Shown: positions 22,758 to 33,153 of the stretch, piece after piece
How positions within the stretch are numbered: position 1 is the first letter of the stretch
How the letters are laid out: each line of letters begins with the position of its first letter
NCBI GenBank assembly: GCA_003971905.1
Contig: RSEE01000003.1
Location: 930,001-994,000 of the forward strand
Reading direction: 5' to 3'
DNA length: 64,000 nt
Source: Moniliella sp. 'wahieum'
Taxonomy: Eukaryota; Basidiomycota; Moniliellomycetes; Moniliellales; Moniliellaceae
The notes under the pieces: model-generated
What the model was told of the DNA's origin: nothing
Database searches by the model: none
Seen by the model: the letters and a program-made list of their open reading frames with translations, nothing else
Translations under genes and position numbers: made by a program

Positions 22758-22970
22758 TGAGCGCCCAGTGCCCAGTGAGGGCCTGAGCTGAGCCGCTTTA
22801 GCTGAGCGCTGACGCTCACCCTTCGGTCGTATCGGCTGTACTAGCAGCACTTCCTCTCAGGGGGTACCGATTAGTATAACAGGGCTATTAGCAGGGTTAG
22901 CATCTTACCAGCCGATGGCGAGATAAGCCCCTTGCAGTCGCCAATGGCACTGGCGTTGGGGTTACCGGTT

Positions 22971-25900
22971 ACATGCATTACATGATCGCCATAGGTTCAC
23001 CTTTCATCACAAGGCAATAACCAGAACGTTGGACTGGTCTGTCTGGTCGAAGCCGGACCAGACAAAGAAGGCAACAGAGACGTGCTTGCCCTCTGTCTCA
23101 TTGTTTGTTGTTCTCACCACACCACAGCGTCTACTGTGGTGCATCAGCCAGAAGGTTGGCCATGATGCATGATCCATCATCGACATAATCATCGCCTACT
23201 GTACCAGGCGCCACAATCAACGTCAACCTGCAAAACACACGACGAATAAGTAACCCAGGGTGACGGAAGAGCGAAGGCGGTCCATACTCGGGAGTGGGGT
23301 CTGTGCTTCTGATGAGAGCCCGATCTCGTACCCCTCTTTGGTCACCCGGTCGGTGTCCGCTCGAAGATCTGAGATTGGAGATCCTTGGGGACGGACATAT
23401 AAACTAAAAGGGATAGGAAACGAGGTGTTGAGAACCCGGATTACTTGTTACTAGCGACGGGTCACACGCACATATCCACCAGCTGCGGTATGACCCTGTT
23501 CTAAAGATCTTCCTTGACCCTTTTGTGTCTCCTTCCCTCATCGCGCGTCGTTACCGTGTGGTTGCATCTCCTTTGCCTCTGGTATATAAGGCACCATTCC
23601 ATATGCAGCCTGCATGAATACCATGTGGGCATCCAAGGCAATCCCCTCCTGAACGGAGCTTATTCCCCACGAATTTCTCGCCGTGTGCACTCTGTAGGGA
23701 CCACGGACAAAAACGGGGGTGGGCGAGCCTGCCCGTCAGCCTGTAAGCACGCTTTGTCTCTCTCGCGTGCTATATGTTGTGTCCACGACGGTCTGAACGA
23801 TGAACTATACTCGTGTATTAATACTCTGTTGCGTAATGATGCGTCGAAAACGAAGGATCGCACCGTCGATTATGTGTGGTGCACAATGTAGGCGGGATCT
23901 GTTCGTACGGCTTAGGGCATATCCATGTGTTTTTGCTTTCTTTAAATCCTGCCTGTATCCTGCTTTGAATTGCTTTGAAGTTGGACTTGTACCCAAAAAG
24001 ATGTCTCGGTCGGAGGTGAACTTCCTAACCGATGCATCTCATTTTCCCTGTGGGTTCTTTCATGTGTATTTATCGTTTCCTGCGTGGCTCAGAGCGGAGA
24101 GCACCTGCCATTATTCTTTAGGCTTTCCTCTGACTTTCTTGTTCCGGTAGTGGTGGTATGTAGGGAAGAGTTCCTTTTTCCTCTTTTGGTGTTCGCTATT
24201 CCTGAATTGCTGAGAGGCCTGCGGAGGTGTCATCGTGTGCCCTATTACCTCCTTTCTTGGGTTGTCTATTTTGTTTTTTATCCTGCCCCTGCGTATTGTC
24301 CCTGTTACAGGACGCTCCGGTTTTCTCCGGACGCTGAGTCCCGCATGTCGTAGACATCTCAGCCCAACGCATCAGTCCTATTGGACTAGCGAGAGAGAGC
24401 CACACGACACCTTATCGATTATCCATGCTGCCGATATCGTCCGCGGCCCGCCATGGTCGCATGGGCTCATCGGTACGATGCTTTGTGCCCATTGTGCACA
24501 TTACACCAGTCTTGGCAGGACCCTTCTTGCTGCGCCCGACTACGCAGCGTCAGAGCCTTTGAGAGCATGGGCTGTGCATTAGTCTTTGCCTCTCTGGAAA
24601 GGGCCCCGCATCCTGTTTATATACCTGTCACGAGGCACTTGGGCCTGGTTTTTCTGTTGTAGAAAAGCAGCCATGTCGAAGGCTTGATAGCTGTGGTCCT
24701 GGTCGAGTCTTTGGTCTCCCCGACTACCTCTCGCCCTTCCACCTTCTACAACCCTTACGCTTCCAAATTTACGACTTACGTTGAGTACGCTGCAAGCTGC
24801 GGTTGCTCTCATCAGTAGCGCTTGCTCTTTTTTGGACTCTGTCTGTTTTCGCCTACTACAGTATAGCGTACTGAGTGTGGTGACGCTGCGAGGAACAGAG
24901 TAACTTCGGAGTTCCTGGACCCCTTCAACCGGTCTGACAACTTACGTACGCGGCTGAAACCTCGGAGGGTCTGAGCTGCGGCCTTTGCACGCAGCTACCC
25001 AAACTATAGGGTCTCTCCCTCGCCTCTATATACCCGCTCGGTTAAACCAGGATCTGAAGCAGGACCTAACGAACGAGATGCCGATTGGCTGTTCAAGGGT
25101 TTGTACGTTATACCCCTAAACTACAGGGGGGAGTCCCACCTCGGGAACCTCTCCATGACAGTCCTCTTCTTGGCCCGTAGTGCTCTTTCCTCTGCCGAAC
25201 GGGTCATTTTGTCGACACTTTTGGGTAAAAGATGAGTGTCCTTCCTTCGTCAGTCAGAAAAGCTACAGCCTTTTGAGACCCACAGGCACCGCCCCGTTCC
25301 TCTTCGTCCTTTATCCTGTATACCTTAGCTGTGTACCAGACCACATGTTCCAGTACCGACACAGCTCTCGTTGATCTTCGGCAGTTTTCTCTGCTGGTCT
25401 GCACATCCCCGTTTCCGTCAAAGTCCACAGTATCTACGATCCTCTCGGTACGGACCCTCTACCATAATCCTATGCAAGAGTTGAGTTGATCCGATGTCCT
25501 GCCAGGGGTGTGACCCTCTCTTCTCATGCCTGCCTACCTTGAAGTCAACCTTATAGGGAGTACTGAGATATATATATACTACACGCTAATAGTAATCACC
25601 TTCTTGCTTGACCGGGCGCATACAAAGCTAATACGTTTTGTCACCCTAAGCGGCGCCCCCGCCTCAAGTGGGCATATCCTCGTTTCCAGCTCTGTTCCGA
25701 TCCGACAATCCCGTTCTGGCTCAATAACCCGCATGAGTGGCCTTCCCTCATACTATTTGTATGGTTGGGCCTCATCCGTGGGTTCGCCCGTGACAGTGGG
25801 TGCTCAAAGTGAATGGATTTAGGCCTGCAATGTTTTTTGTGATGATATGTTGTTGGTGGTCACAGATAACAGTACAAGTCTTCAATTCCCGATCCATTGT

Positions 25901-27725
25901 GTTTCTTCTGCGGTATAGAGAGCAGTTCTCAGAGGTGACCGCCGGGTGAAAAGAAGCATTTTGCGGGGATACGATGCCGTTTTATATGTACCTTGAGACA
26001 CCTCCGTCTCCGTTAGTTTTGTCATAGGCGTCAACATCGCAACGTCTCACTGATGCAAATAACATTCCTTTCCGCTTTACCTCACTTGAAGGACTCCAAC
26101 AAAAGTCCAACCTTCATCTCCTCGTATCCAACTTGTCTCTCCGTACTGTATCTTCATCCTATACCTTAACGGTAACATCCAAGAACATGACCCACTTGAG
26201 GCACACTATATATTCTTCTTGTTTCCGTTTCCTCTATATATTATCTTTCCGTCGTAGGCATATCGCTCGTAGTCTCCGCTTGTAAGACCGTGGGGGGGAC
26301 GGGGGGTAGCTTTCCGACTGGAGATCGTCCCTGCCCATACGAGCGTGAGGATAATAACGTCTGTGGCCAACAACCCACAAGCGGGGATTGTACAGAACCG
26401 AGATCATGCAGTTGAGGGGTGTGTATCGCATCGCATAATATGAGCTACAGAGGCTAGAGAATATTCCTGCCCTACAGGATGGAATATTCGAAAGAATGAG
26501 CCGGAAGGTTTCGGGATTGGGCTACCGGTTCCACTACACCAGTGTGGCACCATAGGGATGCGTACATGGGGAGCAGACCAAAAGCTACCGTGAAGTCACA
26601 GTGTTAAAGTGACTTTTGACAACGAGTAGCACCGCCGCTGAGTAAGGCAAGGGCTTTGCCGGAGTAGAGGCGGCAGAGAGTTATAGGTAGGGCGAGGAAT
26701 AGGCCTGGATCAGAATGTAGCAGGCTAGAAGAGAAGGTTTGCTCACGAGTCCATGATGGGAATGGTTGGCGGCTTTTGGCCATCATCAATTATAGAATCA
26801 ACAACAGACACAATATTCACAGTATGGACAGGAGCGAGGAGATTGGTCACAAGCGGCGAGGAAAAGAGAAAATAGAGTATACATAGTCTGTACTACGCAT
26901 TGTCTTCCTCCAGACCCGTCTCGTCCCATCCTTTTCCTCTACAGTCGGCTCTCGTTTTATTGTGGATATAATATGGGTGTCGGGAATGGAGCGACTCCCG
27001 CACCGCTTCGTGCAATGTGCTAGAGCGGACTTGGTGCGGGTGCGAGCCATCCTGGGCCAAGCGAGGACATTAAACCACACTTGCATCATCCCATACGTAG
27101 GGTGGAATGGCACAAGGTCGTGGATGAGGAGGAGACCAATCTGAACCTGCTTTCATTTTGTCGACGAGCCGAAGGCACACAGCTGTGTGATATGGGATTG
27201 AGGAGAGCCAGGTGTGGTTGAGCGCATTGCTGTGCCTGAGTTAATTGCGACCGTTGGCATCTTTGAGCGTCGTAAACAGTTCCTGCCGGCTAGTTTTTCT
27301 CTCTCCCCTCCTATTTCCGTTTCGCTCGACCCCCGCCCTTTTTTTTAAAACACAAAGAAACAAAAGGTCGACCATCGCACACAATGGGCTCAAGCGGTTA
27401 ATATTATTTTGGAGTTCGCGATGGAGAAGTGGAAGGGGATTTGGGATCTGCTCTGCGCGCGGGATGATATGATGGCCACAGAGATTGGAGCTCCCTCCCG
27501 TCTCTCTCACTTGTCCGATTTTCTCGAGGTGAGCCTCACCGGCTCAGGCAATGTTCGGAAATGTTGCATCCGGCCCGGCCCACCGGTCGACTGAACATTG
27601 AAACATTTACGTTGAACAGTGGACGCCCGGTTGTCCCCACACCGCGACAACGCCAGAATGTGAAAGACCCCACATCCACACCCCCACCATCTCGCCGTCC
27701 CCGTCGCGTCTGGCCCCATCTCGCC
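22971..27725. other. Gene-free, AT-richer block
   Basis: No gene was recognised. Sixty-base lines counted by hand at 24001, 25561, 25861 and 26101 are 40-48% G+C, whereas a coding line at 4261 is 78%. Short open frames occur on both strands without conserved motifs; I looked for reverse-transcriptase, integrase and transposase signatures and found none. TATA-like strings are scattered (23583, 24616, 25026, 25569). The block could be a decayed transposable element or a heterochromatic or centromeric core. The last 500 bases (27.2-27.7 kb) return to GC-rich sequence and should include the promoter of the peroxin gene. Confidence 0.6.
26381..26552 (+). repeat. Inverted repeat, right copy
   Basis: Reverse-complement match to 21127-21305. 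On the plus strand a short frame reads YELQRLENIPALQDGIFE and later YRFHYTSVAP before TAG at about 26555. The left copy has the same two peptide pieces, in two frames. The encoded peptides are more alike than the intervening DNA, which hints at a formerly coding element. No family was recognised. Confidence 0.7.
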
Positions 27726-29385
27726 ATGCGCTCCTGGCGCAACCCCGAACGTCGCGACAGCGACGCATCCGTAGCCTCCCTCACCCCCTCTTCCACCACC
27801 GCTTCCACCACCGCTTCCACTGCCTCCCCTGCCCTCTCCCGCAAACTTCTCGGTTCGCTTGCGGCCATTCGGGCGGCCCCTGAAGCTCTGCCTGCGGCCG
27901 CTCACAAAGATCCTCTGAGCCTCATCATCACCACCAAGAACTTCCGCGCGTTTGTTCAGAAAGCCGGGCCTTCTTCTGGTTCCAAGACCACGTTGAGGCG
28001 ACGCTGCTGTGGGATGACTGGGCTTGGACGCTGATGTGGATGGCGCTCTGGGCTGCCATCGCGCTCCGGCCCAGCCTGTTGCTTGCGGCGCCCCCGCCAT
28101 CTTGACCATCATCCTCTACAAGACGCATCGCTCTCGCTTCCCCAACGCCTACCCACACACTGGCTCCTGGCATCTCTCGCCCCCGGCCAACGCACTGGCC
28201 TCGCTGCTTGCCCAGCCGACTCATATGGACGACCCTAACCCCCTGCCCCCGCTCACGCCCACCCCTGCCGCAGAGGGAAGCATGCAGTTCCTCCAGAACT
28301 TACGTGATATTCAGAACATGTACATATGTCTCCTTCTTTTTCTCTGCTCCCTTCCCTTGGTTGACTGATGTTTCCTTGCGCCCAGGATGAAGATGATTCC
28401 GGACGGATACGATGCCATTTCGCTTTTGGTGCCTTACTTGAATTGGTCGGACCCCACGACGTCCATGTTGCTACTGAGGATCAGCATTGTGGGGACGGTA
28501 GTGATGCTGATTTTCGGCCATCTGGTTCCGATCCGGATGTTGCTCCTTGTGGGCGGGGGGGTGGCATTGGCGGCGAACCATCCTTGGGTCAAGCCGTTCG
28601 CGCACGGCCTCACCCACCCTGACCAGGAAAAGGGAGAGACGGCTCTGACGCCCGCTGCGGCGCGCAAGGCTCGTGCTGCCCACCAAGTGTTGCGACAAAA
28701 GCGATCGGAAGCCGCGCATGTGGCCCGGACCTGGCTCGAGTTGGACCAGCTTCCGGACCAAGCTTGGTCCCATGGCTGGCGTGACGTGGAGATCTATGAG
28801 AACGAGCGGTTTGTTGCGCGCACCCCACGCAAGGGCGCCCAGCAGCCCGAAGAACGAGAATGGAGCGGCGAGTACCTGCTGAAGTCCGACCGGCGCGCCT
28901 GGACCCGCTCCCAAGACGGTTGGTCCCGCCGGGCCTCGACACGGTGGCTCCGGGGTCGGAGAGTATCAGCGCCTGGCACCTCGCTGCTGCCCTCCCGCAT
29001 GGCTGGGCCTGGCTCCCCGGCGAGGACTGGAGGGTGGATGAGGCAGGGTACCTGGTCCCCCGTCGGGGCGGACGAGCATGGCTGGGTGTACACCGACCGC
29101 GACTGGCATTGGCCTGCGCCATATGCGTATCGCCACACCGACCAGCCCAACGAAGCATTGGATCCCTCCGAGGCTCAGGCAACCTTGGACCTTGTCCAGG
29201 CCCAGGACCCGTCATTGGGTTCCGACGACGCAGCTACGTCCCCTCTGCCTGGGGCCAGTCTGCTTCTCGGGTCGATGGCTCGGACTTTCCGCTGGCGCGT
29301 GGACAAACATGGCGCAGCACTCACTCGCCGACGGCGCTGGCTGCGCCGTTGCGTGCGGGTAGAAGCGAATGAGGCTCCTTCGTGA
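27726..29385 (+). CDS. DysF-domain peroxin of the Pex30/Pex31/Pex32 (Pex23/Pex24) family
   Basis: These ER-membrane proteins have reticulon-like hydrophobic segments and control where peroxisomes and lipid droplets bud. After a Ser/Thr-rich leader come membrane segments around 28010-28130 (including TIILYKTHRS), the loop EGSMQFLQNLRDIQNM (about 28270-28320), a second membrane pair around 28455-28600 (VMLIFGHLVPIRMLLLV) and a C-terminal dysferlin-type part: VEIYENERFVA (about 28790), GEYLLKSDRRAW, HGWAWLPGEDWRVDEAG and HGWVYTDRDWHWP. The Trp-rich pairs are the DysF hallmark. An intron spans 28320-28385 (GTACAT donor, CCCAG acceptor). The ATG at 27726 begins the only leader in frame with exon 1. 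Single-base indels are seen near 27972, in the C-run near 28093, near 28930 and near 29060. Confidence 0.8.
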
Positions 29386-30706
29386 GTGCCGAGTATGGAG
29401 TCTCGGTACGGAGGTTTCATCCCTTGTATGATGCATGACTTCACTGGTGTGGGCTCATGACACTGCCTTTCCTTTGCTCATCCATATCATTGTGCCGATG
29501 CACCGGATGAGACAGTAGGGTAAAGATGTGTGCCTAGTAGTGCGTCATCCTGTGCTGGCATGGTTGCCCTCAGTCAGTTATGCTATTGGCGGAAGAGAAG
29601 GGCAGTAGTTGGGCTTGGAATGTGCCTAGCCACCCAGCCCGGGAGGGGGGATTGGTGAAACGGGGGTGTAGAATAGAGGCATGGAAGGCGAGGGCCACGT
29701 CGAAGAAGACCAAACTTGATCGGTAGGGCAAGTGGGACTAGAGCCGGAGCTACTCTCGCACATCATTCATTTCTTCCCATATGGGGTGCATGAGGCGACT
29801 GCAATGCAATACTTCCACTCGCATTCGGAGCGAGGGTGGGTGAACTGCAGTGGAGGTGGTGGACGCACTGTTTGGTCGGGATGGGGGGGAGAAGAAGGCA
29901 CCAAACGTTGTCCCCGACCGCATGCCTTCAATCCTATTGTCCCCACCTGTTCCATTTGGCTTTGGATATGGATTTCGTGCGACAGCCTTCTCATTCTCCT
30001 TTGCGATCCACCGCACACATAGACCGACTGGCATGCTCATCTACCCCCTCTTTTCTCACGTTCCAGTGGGCCTGCCAAGTATACTTTTCCCCCTCCGACC
30101 CAACTCGGTAAGGATCCTCCTTAGGTGCGGCCAGCAATTCTCCCACCCTGGTTTCCAACCTAGCCCTCCTTCCCTTTTGATTCCATCAATTTTGCGCGAA
30201 TGATCGATCTGACATCTTGCAGTGCCGCTCTGTATTGCCAGCATCAATGGTGGGATGGGGATTGGAGCAGATGCGGATTGGCCATGTCATGTTCCTTGTA
30301 TATGCGGGGAACAATAGGGCTATAGGAGGCTGAAGCATGTCTCTCCCCATGGGGGCATTCACCAACCCTTCCTTCGGCTCAGGTCTCCTGGCACTGGCCC
30401 CTTTCCGTCTTTGTCGCGATGCAGCCTCCCGCCTGAGCCCACCTGATGTGAGATGAGAGAGGGTCTGCGGTCCATCGAATGTGGGGGATGCAATCCAACT
30501 AACTCGTGCCATTGGTCTCGTGATGGCGGTGGTGGCGACCCAGGAGCAGTTGTAGCAGCAGCATCCGGCCAGACATCGCCACACCAGACGGGAGCAGGGG
30601 TACGAAAGGACGAAGAAAAGAAGGGGGAACAAGGTCCGAGCAATAGGGGGGGGGGGGGCAGAGCGACGGGGGGACCCCAGAGCGAGACGGGGGCAGGTAA
30701 CTATGC
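29386..30706. other. Intergenic region, nothing firm
   Basis: Overlapping open frames on both strands between 29730 and 30250 do not resemble a known family. A poly-G run lies at about 30643-30656. No RNA gene or palindromic heptad array was seen. Confidence 0.5.
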
Positions 30707-31163
30707 TTAATGCACGCCATAGTCCTGCGCCGTCTCGACATGCTGGCCCATAAAGGTATTGCCTTGGTTGTCGTGGCCGGCGGGGCCTTTAGGATCGGTG
30801 GAGGCCACGGGCGCGGTAGCTGGCACCACCACCACAGAAGACGGGGGATCGGAACATACAATGACCATCGCATGGATCATCGCAAAGAACCACAACAGAA
30901 TCTGTGCTCCAACCAAGCATTGCGCGCGCGGGGGTACAAAAAAGGGGGGTAAACATGGGGTCAGTTCAACCAGCGCCGTCTTCGGTGTACGAGGGGGGAG
31001 GGGGGAAAGAGGCGACGAACAAAGAGCACGAGGTTGATCCAAAAGTCGCGACCGCAGCCGCGGGCCAGACCGACAGCCAAGGGCGGCAAGAAGAAGGCCA
31101 GCACGCCGAGCAGGCAGCAGCGTGAGTTACCGGTCGATACGACAGTCGGGGTTGGGACGCCAT
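30707..31163 (-). CDS. Pmp3/Sna-like small proteolipid (UPF0057)
   Basis: Pmp3-type proteins are two-helix membrane proteolipids that modulate plasma-membrane potential and salt tolerance. The core reads CLLGVLAFFLPPLAVGL, then RGCGRDFWINLVLF (about 31100-31021) and, after an intron, ILLWFFAMIHAMVIV (30901-30857). The FFLPPLAV and RGCG..FWIN motifs are diagnostic. The intron (31020-30902) has a GTTCGT donor and a CACAG acceptor and falls between the two helices. A 45-residue hydrophilic tail ends DYGVH at a TAA (30707-30709), longer than in yeast Pmp3 and closer to Sna-type relatives. The ATG at 31163 (MASQPRL) needs one indel to reach the core; an alternative in-frame ATG is at 31224. Confidence 0.75.
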
Positions 31164-31755
31164 GGTAATGGGGTGTGGATGGCGGGGGGAGACAAAGACG
31201 GGGTTGGGTTCCACAACCACACACCGTCCTTGTCCATGGCGATCATCAGATCACGTCCTTTATACTTAGTTTCAATAAGCTTTCTCGCACCCTCGACCTC
31301 TCCTCGGCCCCACTTTTTCTGTCACTTGGAGCGCGAGCACTCGGTAAAGCGACGACTCCACCGCGAGCACTCGGAGGAGAGACGACCATAAGCCACGGCC
31401 GCCACGGCCTCCGCACTTGCTCGCGCGTCATCGACGTCATCGAGCTGTCAAACCCACAGCGCCCCCCGGCCATGTTAATCTTTGGCGCTGTGCCACCGTG
31501 GATCGGATTATACGCCACAGGAGAGCTACACACCATAACCACTACGCGTGTTGGGGCCAGCAGTCCCACCATACATGCCAAGGTAGCGCCTTATTGATGA
31601 TCACACATCACCATTTGCCCCCTACTTAAAACTTGACTGATTTGACCTCGAAAGCCTCGACGTGCACACTCCGGCTTGTTCCACAACTCGGTCTCTTCCA
31701 GGGGTTGCCGGTTGTGGCAGAAAGCAGGATGTGGAGTCGCCACGCGCGCAACGTC

Positions 31756-32013
31756 TCGGTGTGTGGGCCAACGTCCCTTCAGTCCCTCCGCAGGCTTAGG
31801 AGTTCCGTTGCTTTGTCGCATCTGCTTTCCTTGCTCCCCAGCCTTAGATATACTTTGTTGGCGCGACTGTTGGCTGCTTGATGTTCCTCATCTGTAAGTA
31901 GGCGGTACTGACTTGCTTAGTACGTCTTAGTCCACGGCACTATTGCGATTGTGTCATCGATGTCATCCTCGAGGTCCATCATGCCTGTATCAGGCTCAGG
32001 GTCTCATCGACCA
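31756..32013 (+). repeat. Direct repeat, copy 1
   Basis: It matches 32216-32426. Shared landmarks in the same order are 'ccttcag', 'taggagttccg', 'gctgcttgatgttcct', 'cctcgagg' with 'ccatca' and 'ggtctcatc'. Identity by eye is about 65-75% with several indels. It is not coding on any evidence here. Confidence 0.65.
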
Positions 32014-32215
32014 TCATGCATCAGGTTAAGACCGCAACCATCACCAACGCGTTAGGCTTATAGATTTCCAGAGGTTCAGTACATGATGTGCATGATGCAT
32101 GATGCATGACCACCCAAATCGGTTGGGTTCCTCGGGTCTTACAAAACGCGGGGGCGGGGAGACAAAAAAGAGGCGTATAGAGAGTTGTGTTGATGAGCTA
32201 GGTGGCTCATGCTTT

Positions 32216-32426
32216 GGCCAATGTTCCTTCAGGTCCTCCTCAGGCCTAGGAGTTCCGCTGTTTTCCCTCTCCTGTTTTCCTCCTCGTCCCGCAGCTTAGC
32301 CCCCGATGGCGACTCGCTGCTTGATGTTCCTCTGTAGACATTGCTGGTTGCCACACCATCACCACCACCATGCGATTGCATCACCCTCGAGGACCATCAG
32401 GACTCCAGGTCTCATCAAGCTGTACT
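32216..32426 (+). repeat. Direct repeat, copy 2
   Basis: Second copy of the segment at 31756-32013, offset about 440 bases. Heptads ATGCATG x2 (32096-32109) lie between the copies. The pair may be an old segmental duplication or two solo ends of a decayed element. Confidence 0.65.
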
Positions 32427-33153
32427 ATTGCAAGAGAGGAGCCCGTCAGGCGCGTCAGGACAGGGGCAGAACATAGGGGAGAGAGTCGGAGATAAGACCA
32501 GCATCGAAGATGGTGCGTGATCACCTACTAGCTACGTGCGTGACGCGTGATGGCGCTGCCGGGGCAGACAAAAATGAATTCATCCAGCTTTGGCTTGGCA
32601 CAACGCCGCGAAGGACAACGAACGACGTCCAAACGAGCGAACAAGACAGAACAAACCGAGCAAGACGGGTAGGGTGCAACCCAAGCAGGCAGGAACAAAC
32701 ACGCAAAAACGAGGGGGAAACGGCAAAAACGGCAAACGGCAAACGTCAAACATCAAACGTCAAACGTCAAAAAGAAGAATGTTAATGAAGCTTGAAGAGA
32801 GACAGAGCTCTAGAGGCACAATGCACGAGGAGATGGCGCAGTTACAGACACCAGGGCCAGTAGCATGCCTCTTCCGCAGAAAAACGTGGGGGAGGTCTGG
32901 GACGCCCATCCGATGCGATGCACGAAGCAGCCGCACGTGCGAGAACACAGCCAAGGCATCAACCAAGCGGAACGGCGGCCCAAAGGGGAGAAAAGGGAAA
33001 ACGGGACGACAGGGAACGATCGGCAGTGGGCAGTGGACAGCAGCGGGTACGTGTAGCCAGCTAGCTCACGGCATCCAAAGCCACTGACAGGCAACGCGAG
33101 CCTCAGGGCTCAGGGCTCAGGCTCAAGACTGAGCCCCGCCTGTTGTAATTGGC
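32427..33153. other. Intergenic region with a short 'caaacgt' tandem
   Basis: About 32700-32770 holds seven- to eight-base tandem units (aaacggc, then caaacgtc and caaacatc). One AAGCTTG heptad lies at about 32788. No gene was recognised. Confidence 0.5.

Noticed and set aside
25085..25145. tRNA-like A-box (TAGTTTAGGGG) on the minus strand
   Set aside because: No matching B-box at the right distance and no acceptor or anticodon stem could be folded.
23500..26300. Retrotransposon with reverse transcriptase or integrase
   Set aside because: I searched all frames by eye for YxDD, HHCC and similar motifs. One minus-strand YAYDG near 26255 is isolated and lacks flanking family sequence.
29732..30040. 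Possible F-box-like start (EPELLSHIIHFF) on the plus strand
   Set aside because: Only one short stretch fits, the rest of the frame is low-complexity, and an overlapping minus-strand frame is equally long.
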